A stretch of DNA of 24,876 nucleotides from K23-9 sp049680365 (GTDB lineage Bacteria > Planctomycetota > Planctomycetia > Pirellulales > Pirellulaceae), in NCBI GenBank assembly GCA_049680365.1, contig JBAUHQ010000002.1, forward strand, positions 1 through 24,876, in the 5' to 3' direction. Both the position numbers and the translations under genes were made by a program. The notes beneath the pieces were generated by a model. It saw only the letters and a list, made by a program, of their open reading frames with translations. It was not told where the DNA came from and did not search any database. Shown piece by piece: positions 7,995 to 16,138 of the stretch; positions within the stretch are counted from its first letter, which is position 1; each line of letters begins with the position of its first letter.

Positions 7995-8906
7995 TTAATC
8001 AGACTTTTTGCTGCGATTGGACGCGGACCGCTTTTTCGGTTTTGGTTCGGTCGCCAATTTCGTCACTTGTAAAACATCCGCTGCCGGGATCAAAACCCGT
8101 CGGTGATCGTCCGTATTGACCATTAACTGTTGCGACAAAATATCGTGTGCCAAAACAGTCGCTGCACCCTCGCGAGTCAAAATTTCGCTCCCCACGGTGG
8201 GCAATTCCGAGGCCAATTCTTCGTAGGTATCGAACTCGTAACGTAAGCAGCATTTTAATCGACCACAACGACCCGATATTTTAGTTGGATCCAGCGTCGC
8301 TTTCTGTAGCTTGGCCATCTTCATGGAAACAGGCGGCATTTTGCTCAGAAAATTTGCACAGCAAATCGGCTGACCGCAATCGCCGTAATCCGCCAACAGC
8401 TTTGCTTCGTCGCGAACTCCGATATGTTTCATTTCGATTCGCGTCTGAAACTCGCCTGCCAAGTCGCGGACTAACTGGCGGAAGTCGACGCGTTGTTCGG
8501 CAATGTAGTAAACAACGACTCGCTCGCCCCCAAGTATCCGCTCGACGTCCACCAGCTCCATGTGCAGTTTCAAATTATCAACGTGCTTTTGGCAAATCGC
8601 AATGTCGTCGGAAACTTGGCTTTGAATGTGTTCCCATTGCGCCAGGTCATCGTCGCCCAGCCGACGCAAGATCCGCCCTTCGGTGGGCTCCTCCATCTGG
8701 TCCAACGTCGCGGACGTGGCTTGGCACAACACCGTCCCGATTTCGGTTCCACGGTCAGTCCGAACAACGACTTCTTCGCGATACTGAAACTCCTCGCGTG
8801 CCTTCATCACACCAAGGATGCGCATCGAACCGCATCGAACGACGTATTCGAGTGGACGTTGAGCAACTGCGGGTTCGGCTGGATCGGCGACCGTGGGGTC
8901 ACTCAC
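7995..8906 (-). CDS. ricT: PSP1-domain protein, RicT/YaaT-like
   Basis: 303 aa with a GTG start at 8906, which overlaps the end of the WD40 gene by 8 bp (shared GTGAGTGA). The PSP1 C-terminal domain is clear, with the two cysteine blocks GDCGQPICCANFL and GRCGRLKCCLRYE, after the VVYYIAEQRVDFRQLVRDLA region. In Bacillus subtilis the homologue RicT (YaaT) joins RicA and RicF in an Fe-S protein complex that guides RNase Y in mRNA maturation; I see no RicA or RicF gene here. The C-terminus ends in a basic tail (KPKKRSASNRSKKSD) that may bind nucleic acid. It is the second gene of the probable operon. Confidence 0.88.
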   Translation of the reverse strand: MSDPTVADPAEPAVAQRPLEYVVRCGSMRILGVMKAREEFQYREEVVVRTDRGTEIGTVLCQATSATLDQMEEPTEGRILRRLGDDDLAQWEHIQSQVSDDIAICQKHVDNLKLHMELVDVERILGGERVVVYYIAEQRVDFRQLVRDLAGEFQTRIEMKHIGVRDEAKLLADYGDCGQPICCANFLSKMPPVSMKMAKLQKATLDPTKISGRCGRLKCCLRYEFDTYEELASELPTVGSEILTREGAATVLAHDILSQQLMVNTDDHRRVLIPAADVLQVTKLATEPKPKKRSASNRSKKSD

Positions 8907-10074
8907 TTGGGGCGTCCTTTTTGTCTTTGGGCTGAGGGCTTTCGGCCTCTTTTTTGTCGGTTTGTTTGGGGGCTTCCTTTGTGGCCTCCTTGTCAGCCTC
9001 AGGCTTTTTCTCCGCTTCAGATTTGACTTCGGGCTTCTCTTCCTTGGCGGCTTCTTGCTTGGACTCTTCTTTTTCGGCAGGCTCCTTTGCAGCGGGTTCT
9101 TTTGGTTTCGGAGCCTCGGTCCATTTCCAGGATTGGCCCGCGGTCACCAAACCGTTTTTGCGTGTGCCAGCGATCAGCTGGCTGTCGCCGTTCCAACACA
9201 ACGCCCAAACGCCGCTCTTTGCCTCCATCGAATCGGTGCCACCGACCGACGGGAAATGCAAACGACCGCTGACTTCCGAAGCCGCCACATTACCGCTGTC
9301 AGAGATCGCGATTCGGGTGATCCAATCTTTTCCCTTCGCGATACTTTCTGCTTTGGCATCCGGTTTCGCTTCGCAACGATAGAGATTCCGATCGCTACTG
9401 CCGCAAATCAAATGTTGGTTGTCTTGCGTGAACGCGACACACCACACAGTCTCTTGGCTCACTTCGATCTTGCCGGCTTCTTCTAAGCTGGGCCATTTCA
9501 ACAAGTGAACGTGTCCGGCGCCATCGCTAGCTGCCAAATGACTTCCGTCTGGTGCAATCGCTAGGCCCGTGATCGCGTGGGCGTCCAATTCGACCGATTT
9601 GGTCACTTTGCCCGCCTGGATATCCCACTGCATTAACTTGCCAGCTTCGTTTCCGGCAACGATATGTTTGTCATCTGGCGTGATCAGCATCGCTTGGCAC
9701 CAACGCTCGAACGCTTTTTCGTGCGTTGTTGGTTTCTTTGCAGCGACATCGTAAACCACCAAGTTGCCACGGTAGTCGACACTGGCGATCGTCTTGCCGT
9801 CACTGGATGTGTCGACGCACCAAGCCGCGGCGGGGTGCGTGTAGATTGTCGTTAGCGTGGCTGGATCGCTGACGTCAAACGTCGTGACAGTAGATTCGCG
9901 AAGTAGCAGGCCGTTGGCCGTCGCAGCGACGAACTGGTCTGTGTTGCCAATCTTCGCAACCGAAGTGACCCAGACTGACGGGGCATCGACTGCTTTGGCG
10001 GAATCATCGGCGCGAAGTTGCGATGTAAGCAGAGAAAGAGTTGCGACACACACAATGGACCGTAGCAAATACAT
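8899..10074 (-). CDS. Secreted WD40-repeat protein with Lys/Glu/Ala/Pro tail
   Basis: 391 aa. A signal peptide (MYLLRSIVCVATLSLLTSQLRA) is followed by a WD40-type propeller over about residues 30-315, with repeats such as DGKTIASVDYRGNLVVYDV, DDKHIVAGNEAGKLMQWDI and DGSHLAASDGAGHVHLLKW. The last 70 or so residues are low complexity (repeats of KEPAEKE, KPEAD, KEAPKQ) and probably disordered. The fold implies a protein-binding scaffold in the periplasm. The start is ATG 10074; a GTG one codon upstream is possible. It is the first gene of the probable operon with ricT, although a periplasmic protein and a cytoplasmic RNA-maturation factor make an unusual pair. Confidence 0.82.
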   Translation of the reverse strand: MYLLRSIVCVATLSLLTSQLRADDSAKAVDAPSVWVTSVAKIGNTDQFVAATANGLLLRESTVTTFDVSDPATLTTIYTHPAAAWCVDTSSDGKTIASVDYRGNLVVYDVAAKKPTTHEKAFERWCQAMLITPDDKHIVAGNEAGKLMQWDIQAGKVTKSVELDAHAITGLAIAPDGSHLAASDGAGHVHLLKWPSLEEAGKIEVSQETVWCVAFTQDNQHLICGSSDRNLYRCEAKPDAKAESIAKGKDWITRIAISDSGNVAASEVSGRLHFPSVGGTDSMEAKSGVWALCWNGDSQLIAGTRKNGLVTAGQSWKWTEAPKPKEPAAKEPAEKEESKQEAAKEEKPEVKSEAEKKPEADKEATKEAPKQTDKKEAESPQPKDKKDAPSE

Positions 10075-10224
10075 CACTGGCTCCGAGGCGGGAACTGAGG
10101 AAAATGAGCAACCGAAGGAAAGGCTTGCCGAACAATGCAGGTATCCAGCGATTGATAACCCAATCGGCGTAAGTCCGTACTCCGAGCGTCAGTCTACCTC
10201 ATTCCATTGCACCAGTGTCAGCTG

Positions 10225-10318
10225 ATTGGCGGCAATGTGCATGGCCTTTGGCGGCAGTGCGCCTGGGCCTATTGGCGGCAATGCGCCTGGGCCTATTGGC
10301 GGCAATGCGCCAGGGCCA
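10225..10318. repeat. Tandem 24-bp repeat spanning a stop codon
   Basis: Four consecutive units begin with ATTGGCGGCAATG or a close variant and end in GGGCCT or similar: 10225-10246 (diverged, 22 bp), 10247-10270, 10271-10294 and 10295-10318. The last two are nearly identical. On the minus strand each full unit reads A(L/Q)AHCRQ in the frame of the upstream gene; the two 3'-most units of that gene end in TAG (10293-10295 and 10269-10271). The array is thus an in-frame duplication of the gene's 3' end including its stop codon. Confidence 0.9.
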
Positions 10319-11444
10319 ACAGTGCATAGGCGGTCACCAGTTGCCGGTCGCCTTCCATCCAGCGGTCGTTGGCGTCGTTGACCCATGCGCCGTCAGGCTG
10401 TTGCTTGCCGACCAGATGTCGGGTTAGTTCGTCACGCCAAGGGTGTGGGTTGCCGTCCTTGTCGTCCAACACTTCGATTTCGGCCGCATCCAGTGCTTTG
10501 GCAAAGGTGTGGTAGTAGTAGTACAAGCCGGCCTTGCCCATGCCGGGGTTTTCTTCCAAGGAGTAGTTCTGTTGAATGAACGTCATGGCGGCACGTACTC
10601 GAGGGTCATCGGCGGTTAGCCCTGCGTAAATCATGCTTTTTAGTCCCGCGTAAGTCATTGAACCGTAGCTGCGCAGGCCGCCGCCATCATCTTCGCCGGC
10701 TTGGCTGGATCCGCCGGCGGCGGGCGTATAGTAAAAGCCACCGTCACCGACTTTCTCTGCATGCTTGGTGTCGTTGCCTTGGCCTTCCAGGTTTTGGCTG
10801 CGAAGAACAAACTTCAGGGCCTTTTGAATCGACTCATCGTCCGCGCCATTGCCCAACTCTTTCAATGCTTCGACAGTGAACGCTGTGTTGGAGAGGTCGG
10901 GGCGTTTGTGTTTGCCGTAACCGCTGCCGCCGAATGCCGTATCAGATGTCTCGATGCCTTCGCCCTCGTCCCATTGGATTTCTTTCAAGAAGGCTTCGGC
11001 ACGTTTAAGTGCACTTTCGTAGCGACCATCTTTGTTGGCTTTGATTAGTGCGCCAACGGCGACGGAGGTTTCGTAGTTGCGATACAGGGATCCATTGTTG
11101 TAGATGCCGCCATCGCCTTGCATTTTTGTTTCAATGAACTTCAACGCTTTTTGAATCGCAGGCGTGTCAACCGAACGCGGCTGATGTTCCAACATCGCGC
11201 GAACGCACAATGCCGTCACGGCAACACCGGTTTCGCTGCTGAAGGATCCGTCGGGAGCCTGTCCACGGTTTTTTAGAAAATTGATTCCACGTGTCGCTGC
11301 TTGTTCGATGGTGGTGTTGACGTCAAACGTCGTGCTGTCGTCCGACGCTTGCTTAATGGCGGCTTCTTGCGCCATTGCGGTGGGTACCGCAATGAAAAAG
11401 ACAAGTCCGACAGAAACGGCAAAGTTGGAAATCAAACGAGGCAT
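10293..11444 (-). CDS. Secreted prenyltransferase/squalene-oxidase repeat protein
   Basis: 383 aa from ATG 11444, with AGGA 7 nt upstream. A signal peptide (MPRLISNFAVSVGLVFFIAV...AMA) is followed by alpha-alpha toroid repeats like those of terpene cyclases and prenyltransferases: DGSFSSETGVAVTALCVRAM, GDGGIYNNGS, DLSNTAFTVEALKELG, GDGGFYYTPAAGG, SYGSMTYAGLKSMIYAGL and QPDGAWVNDAN. The catalytic DxDD motif of squalene-hopene cyclase is not seen, and the protein is shorter than a cyclase (about 630 aa), so a cyclase role is unlikely. The family is abundant in planctomycetes with unknown function. The gene ends inside a tandem repeat. Confidence 0.85.
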   Translation of the reverse strand: MPRLISNFAVSVGLVFFIAVPTAMAQEAAIKQASDDSTTFDVNTTIEQAATRGINFLKNRGQAPDGSFSSETGVAVTALCVRAMLEHQPRSVDTPAIQKALKFIETKMQGDGGIYNNGSLYRNYETSVAVGALIKANKDGRYESALKRAEAFLKEIQWDEGEGIETSDTAFGGSGYGKHKRPDLSNTAFTVEALKELGNGADDESIQKALKFVLRSQNLEGQGNDTKHAEKVGDGGFYYTPAAGGSSQAGEDDGGGLRSYGSMTYAGLKSMIYAGLTADDPRVRAAMTFIQQNYSLEENPGMGKAGLYYYYHTFAKALDAAEIEVLDDKDGNPHPWRDELTRHLVGKQQPDGAWVNDANDRWMEGDRQLVTAYALLALAHCRQ

Positions 11445-11714
11445 CGTAGGTTCCTGAGCGTAGGTGTTTGAAAAGATTGGCAAGCGGGCTGGCCGTCACA
11501 AGAGCGATGTCAGAGCGAACGAACCGCACAGTCGTTGTAAGTGGTCAAGTTTCCCAATTCATCGTACCGGCCGAGTGGCGAAACTTGCAGTCCAAAGTAA
11601 AAGCTAGTCGAAGGTAAAGACTATGTCTCCACGCGTTGGCCGTTGTGATCAAAAATTGATCGCATGGTCAAAACTCCACCGTTTCCTACGCATCTTTTAC
11701 CCTGCAATTAGCTG
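11445..11714. other. Divergent intergenic region with a 15-bp palindrome
   Basis: 270 bp between the starts of the prenyltransferase-repeat gene (minus) and the coiled-coil gene (plus). It holds the palindrome GATCAA-AAA-TTGATC at 11647-11661, which is perfect around its centre, about 55 bp before the plus-strand start and about 200 bp before the minus-strand start. It could be an operator, but the AT-rich core makes chance plausible. No RNA gene was seen. Confidence 0.3.
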
Positions 11715-12257
11715 ATGTCAGCCTCGCCCTCGGGTCCAACCAACTGTCGAATCGACCCGCCGATTGGCGACAGTGTGGTAGTGCCATTGGTCAAAAGCCG
11801 ACAGCGACGTCTAGCTTCGGCACCTGTGACGCTGCGGCCAGACGCGGAACTTGGTTTTTCAGCGTCAGCAGGGAAACCGCTGCGGTCGCGAGCCCCGGCA
11901 ACATCCAACAGTCCCGTTCAGCGGCGAGTTGATCGACCTCACGTATCGGGGGCCGAAACTCCATCGGACGCCATTTCCAGTCCACCACAAAGCTCAGCTT
12001 CGTTGGACCGCGAAGCGTGGCTGAAGCTGCACGCCGCTGAGCTGATTCGACGGCTGCAGACTTGGGCTAATGGACTGGATGCTCGCGAAGCCAGCTTGAA
12101 TGCCGCTTGCGCTCGACAGGACCTTCGCGAGCGACAGTTCCGACTCAAGCAAGCTGAGTTTCAGGCGGAAATGGATGATGCTCAGCAAGACGTCGACGAT
12201 TTACGACGCCAAATCGCTGCCCAAAGTCGCCGTTTGGCATTTCAGTCGCTCAAGTAG
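11715..12257 (+). CDS. Hypothetical protein with C-terminal coiled coil
   Basis: 180 aa, not recognised as a named family. The first 90 residues are Ser/Pro/Ala-rich and probably disordered. The C-terminal half is strongly helical and charged (LDREAWLKLHAAELIRRLQ, then LDAREASLNAACARQDLRE and AEFQAEMDDAQQDVDDLRRQ), with heptad-like spacing typical of a coiled coil. No signal peptide or membrane helix was seen, so it is likely cytoplasmic. No Shine-Dalgarno sequence precedes ATG 11715, so the true start may be further in. The helical half is too regular to be a shadow of another frame. Confidence 0.6.
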   Translation: MSASPSGPTNCRIDPPIGDSVVVPLVKSRQRRLASAPVTLRPDAELGFSASAGKPLRSRAPATSNSPVQRRVDRPHVSGAETPSDAISSPPQSSASLDREAWLKLHAAELIRRLQTWANGLDAREASLNAACARQDLRERQFRLKQAEFQAEMDDAQQDVDDLRRQIAAQSRRLAFQSLK

Positions 12258-12434
12258 GCAAAGTTTCGCTTCTCGGCACATTCCTTCGCTCCGGCGTCTG
12301 GCCACCCAGCTGACCGCTAATTTGGCGATCACCATGGCAAATCGGCGCTCCTTGGTTGCGGATTGCCCCAGCTAAACCCACAATGTGACGCTGTTTTAAC
12401 ACGTTTCTTGCCGCTTTATTTGTCGGAGTCCTTC

Positions 12435-13436
12435 ATGGCACGTCCCGTCACTCTTTTTACTGGTCAGTGGGCTGATTTGCCTATCTCCGAAATGGCTCGC
12501 ATGACGGCCGACTTTGGGTACGACGGAATCGAACTTGCATGCTGGGGCGACCACTTCGAAGTCGATCGAGCAATCGCCGAAGACGACTACTGCGACAACA
12601 AACGCAAACTGTTGGACGACGCCGGTTTGCAATGCCATGCCATCAGTGCTCACTTGGCCGGCCAAGCTGTGCTGGACAACATCGATCAACGTCACCAAGC
12701 GATCCTGCCGAACTACATCTGGGGCGATGGCGATCCCGCTGGCGTGAACGAACGTGCCGCCGAAGAGCTAATGAACACTGCACGAGCAGCACAAAAATTT
12801 GGCGTCGGTGTGGTCAACGGTTTCACCGGCAGTAGCATCTGGCACCTGCTGTATTCGTTCCCGCCCGTTCCGCCTAGCATGATCGATGCCGGGTTCGATT
12901 TACTGGCTGAACGTTTCAATCCGATCTTGGATGTCTTCGGCGAATGCGGCGTGCAGTTTGCTTTGGAAGTCCACCCAACGGAAATCGCATTTGATATCTA
13001 TACCGCGCAGCGTGCTTTGGAAGCATTAGACAACCGCCCTGAGTTTGGTTTCAACTTCGACCCCAGCCATTTGATTTGGCAAGGCATCGATCCGGTTGAA
13101 TTTATTCGCGCATTTCCCGATCGGATCTACCACGTTCACATCAAGGATGCGATTGTGACGCTGGATGGCCGTAGTGGCATCAACGCTAGCCATTTGAATT
13201 TTGGTGACGCTCGTCGCGGGTGGGATTTCCGCAGCCCCGGTCGTGGTGGTGTGAATTTCGAGGAGATCATTCGTGCTCTCAACGTGATCAACTACCAAGG
13301 CCCTCTGTCGATCGAATGGGAAGACAGCGGAATGGAGCGAACCTTTGGAGCCCGCGAGGCTTGCGAATTCACTAAGAAACTGGATTTCTCGCCCAGCAAT
13401 ATCGCGTTTGATGCAGCTTTTGATGAAGGCGAGTGA
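12435..13436 (+). CDS. Sugar phosphate isomerase/epimerase (xylose isomerase-like TIM barrel)
   Basis: 333 aa from ATG 12435, preceded by GGAG 6 nt upstream; the 24 upstream codons of the open frame look non-coding. The fold is the AP endonuclease 2/xylose isomerase-like TIM barrel. The likely divalent-metal ligands are Glu178 (ALEVHPTE), Asp209 and His212 (NFDPSHL), His233 or His235 (YHVHIKD) and Glu294 (SIEWED). The opening MTADFGYDGIELACWGDHF is characteristic of planctomycete isomerase/epimerase-type proteins that act on inositol or sugar derivatives. The exact substrate is unknown. No signal peptide was seen. The stop codon lies 5 bp before the thiS start, so the two genes are probably cotranscribed, although a functional link to thiamine is not evident. 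Confidence 0.85.
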   Translation: MARPVTLFTGQWADLPISEMARMTADFGYDGIELACWGDHFEVDRAIAEDDYCDNKRKLLDDAGLQCHAISAHLAGQAVLDNIDQRHQAILPNYIWGDGDPAGVNERAAEELMNTARAAQKFGVGVVNGFTGSSIWHLLYSFPPVPPSMIDAGFDLLAERFNPILDVFGECGVQFALEVHPTEIAFDIYTAQRALEALDNRPEFGFNFDPSHLIWQGIDPVEFIRAFPDRIYHVHIKDAIVTLDGRSGINASHLNFGDARRGWDFRSPGRGGVNFEEIIRALNVINYQGPLSIEWEDSGMERTFGAREACEFTKKLDFSPSNIAFDAAFDEGE

Positions 13437-13441
13437 TCGAG

Positions 13442-13645
13442 ATGATCCTGATCACCGTCAACGGTAAGCCCGTCGAAATCGAAACATCGATGACCGTGGA
13501 GCAATTGCTTGATACGGTCGAAGTCCCGCCGAACTATTTGGCCGTGGAAATCAACGCGGACGTAGTGCCGCGAGAAGATTACACGACCACAGTGGTTCGG
13601 GCAGGCGATGATGTAGAGGTGGTGACGTTGGTGGGTGGCGGCTGA
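13442..13645 (+). CDS. thiS: ThiS, sulfur carrier protein for thiamine thiazole
   Basis: 67 aa from ATG 13442, matching the usual ThiS length of about 66. It is a ubiquitin-like (beta-grasp) fold beginning MILITVNGKPVEIE and ending in the Gly-Gly tail (VVTLVGGG) that is adenylylated and converted to a thiocarboxylate to supply sulfur to ThiG. A GTG at 13433, overlapping the preceding stop, would add three residues and is a possible alternative start. ThiF, ThiH or ThiO, which complete the pathway, are not in this window. Confidence 0.9.
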   Translation: MILITVNGKPVEIETSMTVEQLLDTVEVPPNYLAVEINADVVPREDYTTTVVRAGDDVEVVTLVGGG

Positions 13646-13662
13646 TGAACGGATGTTAGTTA

Positions 13663-13681
13663 ACTGCAGTGTGGTTGCAGT
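13663..13681 (+). other. Small hairpin between thiS and thiG
   Basis: ACTGCA (13663-13668) and TGCAGT (13676-13681) can pair as a 6-bp stem with a 7-nt loop, followed about 10 nt later by ATTTTT. The stem is short and is not directly followed by the U-tract, so it is a weak terminator or processing candidate at best. Confidence 0.2.
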
Positions 13682-13712
13682 CCGAGTTTAGATTTTTCTC
13701 TGTGAGCGAGCC

Positions 13713-14594
13713 TTGTCCTCTTCTGCAACGACGACCGAATCTGCTGCTGATAACCAACCAGGCGATGACCGACCGCTTACCGTTGGCGGACACACGCTGG
13801 CAAGTCGCTTAATCGTTGGCACTGGGCGATACGACACGATGGAGCAGATGCGTGATTCGCTAGATGCGTCAGGAAGCGATTGCGTGACGGTCGCCGTTCG
13901 TCGCGAACGTCTATACGATCGCGGTGGTCAAAACATCTTGGACTTCATCGACCTGGATCGCTACACGTTGCTGCCCAACACGGCGGGCTGCTACACAGCA
14001 GAAGATGCCATTAGGGCAGCAAAACTAGGCCGAGAAATTTTGAGAACCCTGGGCAACCCCGGCTCCGATTGGGTCAAGCTGGAAGTTTTGGGCGACAGCA
14101 AAACGTTGCTTCCCGATCCGGTGCAAACCGTTGCGGCGTGTTCGGAACTGACAGCCGAAGGTTTCAAGGTGCTTTGTTACACCAGCGATTGTCCCATCAC
14201 GGCACAACGTTTAAAAGCCGCGGGCGCGGCCAGCGTCATGCCGGCCGGAAGTCCGATCGGCAGCGGGCAAGGCCTGTTGAATCCAAATAACTTGCGAATC
14301 ATTTTCGAGTACTTAAAAGAAGACGATCCGGACTACCCAATCATCGTCGACGCCGGAGTGGGAACGGCCAGTGATGTCAGCGAAGCGTTCGAGTTGGGTG
14401 CCGACGGTGTCTTGCTCAATACGGCAATCGCACACGCACGCGATCCCGTTCGCATGGCAACCGCAATGAAGCACGCGACGATCGCCGGTCGCGCCGCGTA
14501 TTTGGCGGGACGCATTCCCAAGCGACTTTACGGAACAGCCAGCAGTCCGACCGAAGGTGTGATCAGCACGCGACCTTACGGCTCGAGTGCATGA
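13713..14594 (+). CDS. thiG: ThiG, thiazole synthase
   Basis: 293 aa. It forms the thiazole phosphate of thiamine from deoxyxylulose 5-phosphate, dehydroglycine and the ThiS thiocarboxylate. The family core is intact: LIVGTGRYDT near the start, LPNTAGCYTAEDA, the Schiff-base lysine in DWVKLEV (Lys122), and the phosphate-binding IVDAGVGTASD and GADGVLLNTAI. The first 24 residues are a variable extension. The start is TTG 13713: the frame has an in-frame TAG at 13689-13691 and the next in-frame ATG lies inside conserved sequence (YDTMEQM), so a non-ATG start is required. No TPP riboswitch was recognised upstream. Confidence 0.93.
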   Translation: MSSSATTTESAADNQPGDDRPLTVGGHTLASRLIVGTGRYDTMEQMRDSLDASGSDCVTVAVRRERLYDRGGQNILDFIDLDRYTLLPNTAGCYTAEDAIRAAKLGREILRTLGNPGSDWVKLEVLGDSKTLLPDPVQTVAACSELTAEGFKVLCYTSDCPITAQRLKAAGAASVMPAGSPIGSGQGLLNPNNLRIIFEYLKEDDPDYPIIVDAGVGTASDVSEAFELGADGVLLNTAIAHARDPVRMATAMKHATIAGRAAYLAGRIPKRLYGTASSPTEGVISTRPYGSSA

Positions 14595-14658
14595 AAATGT
14601 TACGCGATTCTCTGAATCGTGAGCGCTAAACAGACGCAAGCCCAAGGCGGAGAACGAG

Positions 14659-16131
14659 ATGCGGAGTAATGGCGACCAAGATTCTGAATCCCTGAATCCA
14701 TTTCTCCCGTCGCCAACGCCACCATCGGAAGTGTCCGACGAACCGGCCGCTCCGAAGTCGTGGCGAACGATCGCGTTGTTCGCCGGTCCATTGCTTGCAG
14801 CAACCGTGGGACTCTGGCTCTTCTTTGCGGGGCATTCCCCCGATGTTGCGTGGACTGCTGCAGTGATCGGCCTCTGTGCGGTTTGGTGGATCACTGAACC
14901 GATCCCAATCCCCGTGACTAGCCTGATTCCGCTGGCTGTCTTTCCGCTCGCCGGCGTGCTGGATGCCCAGCAAGTGGGGCAGGCTTACGGCGACAAATTG
15001 GTGCTGCTGATGATGGGCGGCTTCATGCTTTCCACGGCGATGCAGCGTAGCGGCGCACATCGACGTCTGGCGTTAAACATGGTGTCGCTTTTTGGTGGGC
15101 GTGGCGGCGGGCGAGGCCTCGTTTTTGGATTTATGGCTGCGTCGGCGTTCTTAAGCATGTGGATTTCAAACACGGCGACGGCACTGATGTTGCTGCCGAT
15201 TGTTGCCGCGGCGCTGGAAAGGTCTGACGACAAAAAGCTGCCTGCCTGTTTGTTGCTAGGCATTGCTTACGCAGCCAGCATCGGTGGCATAGCAACACCA
15301 ATCGGCACGCCTCCCAACCTGATATTCTTTGACAACTATGCCAAAGTCAGTGGAGTCGAGCCCACGTTCACCGAGTGGATGAAATGGACGCTGCCGATCG
15401 TATTGGCGATGTTGCCACTTTCCGCTCTGTGGCTCACTCGCGGTTTGAAAAAGCAATCCAATCTGCAGTTGCCCGATGTTGGCGTCTGGCGAACGGAAGA
15501 AATTCGCACGTTGACGGTGTTTGCGCTGACAGCATTGCTATGGGTGACACGAAAAGAACCGTTTGGCGGCTGGAGCCAGTGGCTGGGCATGCCAACTGCA
15601 GAAGACAGCAGCGTCGCGCTGTTGGCCGTCGTCGCCATGCACATCATTCCCAATGGCAAAGGTGAAACACTCATGACTTGGGAATCTGCTGCGAAAATCC
15701 CGTGGGGTATCTTGATTCTGTACGGTGGTGGCATTGCGATCGCAACGGCCTTTCAAGAATCGGGATTAAGCAAAACGATTGCCGATTCGATGACCGTCCT
15801 GTCCGCCGTTCCCGTGTTGGTCATGATCGCTGCGATCTGTTTGGCCGTCACGTTCTTAACCGAAGTGACCAGCAACACTGCGACCGCTACATTGCTGTTG
15901 CCAATCCTGGGCGCGTCAGCGTTGGCCGCCAACATCGACCCCAAACTGATCATGATCCCAGCAACGATCAGTTGTTCGTTCGCATTCATGCTGCCGGTCG
16001 CGACGCCCACCAACGCCATCGTCTTCAGCAGCGAGCAAATATCGATCAAGCAAATGGCCCGCGAAGGACTCGCGTTAAACCTAATGGGCGTCGTTGTGGT
16101 AACGGTGATCTGCTACTTCATGCTGGCGTGA
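14659..16131 (+). CDS. DASS/SLC13 family anion transporter
   Basis: 490 aa, integral membrane. The divalent anion:Na+ symporter (DASS) family imports di- and tricarboxylates or sulfate with sodium. Both signature SNT motifs are present: SNTATALM (Ser170-Asn171-Thr172) and SNTATATLL (Ser405-Asn406-Thr407), in the two inverted halves, with about 11-13 hydrophobic segments. ATPIGTPPNL and the closing LPVATPTNAI are also typical of the family. A Ser/Pro-rich cytoplasmic N-terminus of about 35 residues precedes the first helix. The start is supported by GGAG 6 nt upstream of ATG. The gene is 64 bp after thiG and ends 7 bp from the convergent TPR gene. The substrate cannot be told from sequence alone. 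Confidence 0.9.
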   Translation: MRSNGDQDSESLNPFLPSPTPPSEVSDEPAAPKSWRTIALFAGPLLAATVGLWLFFAGHSPDVAWTAAVIGLCAVWWITEPIPIPVTSLIPLAVFPLAGVLDAQQVGQAYGDKLVLLMMGGFMLSTAMQRSGAHRRLALNMVSLFGGRGGGRGLVFGFMAASAFLSMWISNTATALMLLPIVAAALERSDDKKLPACLLLGIAYAASIGGIATPIGTPPNLIFFDNYAKVSGVEPTFTEWMKWTLPIVLAMLPLSALWLTRGLKKQSNLQLPDVGVWRTEEIRTLTVFALTALLWVTRKEPFGGWSQWLGMPTAEDSSVALLAVVAMHIIPNGKGETLMTWESAAKIPWGILILYGGGIAIATAFQESGLSKTIADSMTVLSAVPVLVMIAAICLAVTFLTEVTSNTATATLLLPILGASALAANIDPKLIMIPATISCSFAFMLPVATPTNAIVFSSEQISIKQMAREGLALNLMGVVVVTVICYFMLA

Positions 16132-16138
16132 GCAATTG

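Noticed and set aside
8285..8935. 216-aa plus-strand ORF opposite ricT
   Set aside because: It is arginine-rich shadow of the well-supported ricT frame.
10225..10318. CRISPR-like array
   Set aside because: The units are contiguous with no spacers and derive from the 3' end of a gene.
13663..13681. Rho-independent terminator between thiS and thiG
   Set aside because: The stem has only 6 bp and the U-run is about 10 nt away, so it is listed only as a weak hairpin.
13646..13712. TPP riboswitch before thiG, or upstream of thiS
   Set aside because: The THI-box motifs (CUGAGA and the GAACCUGAUC-type end) are not recognisable, either here or before the isomerase gene.
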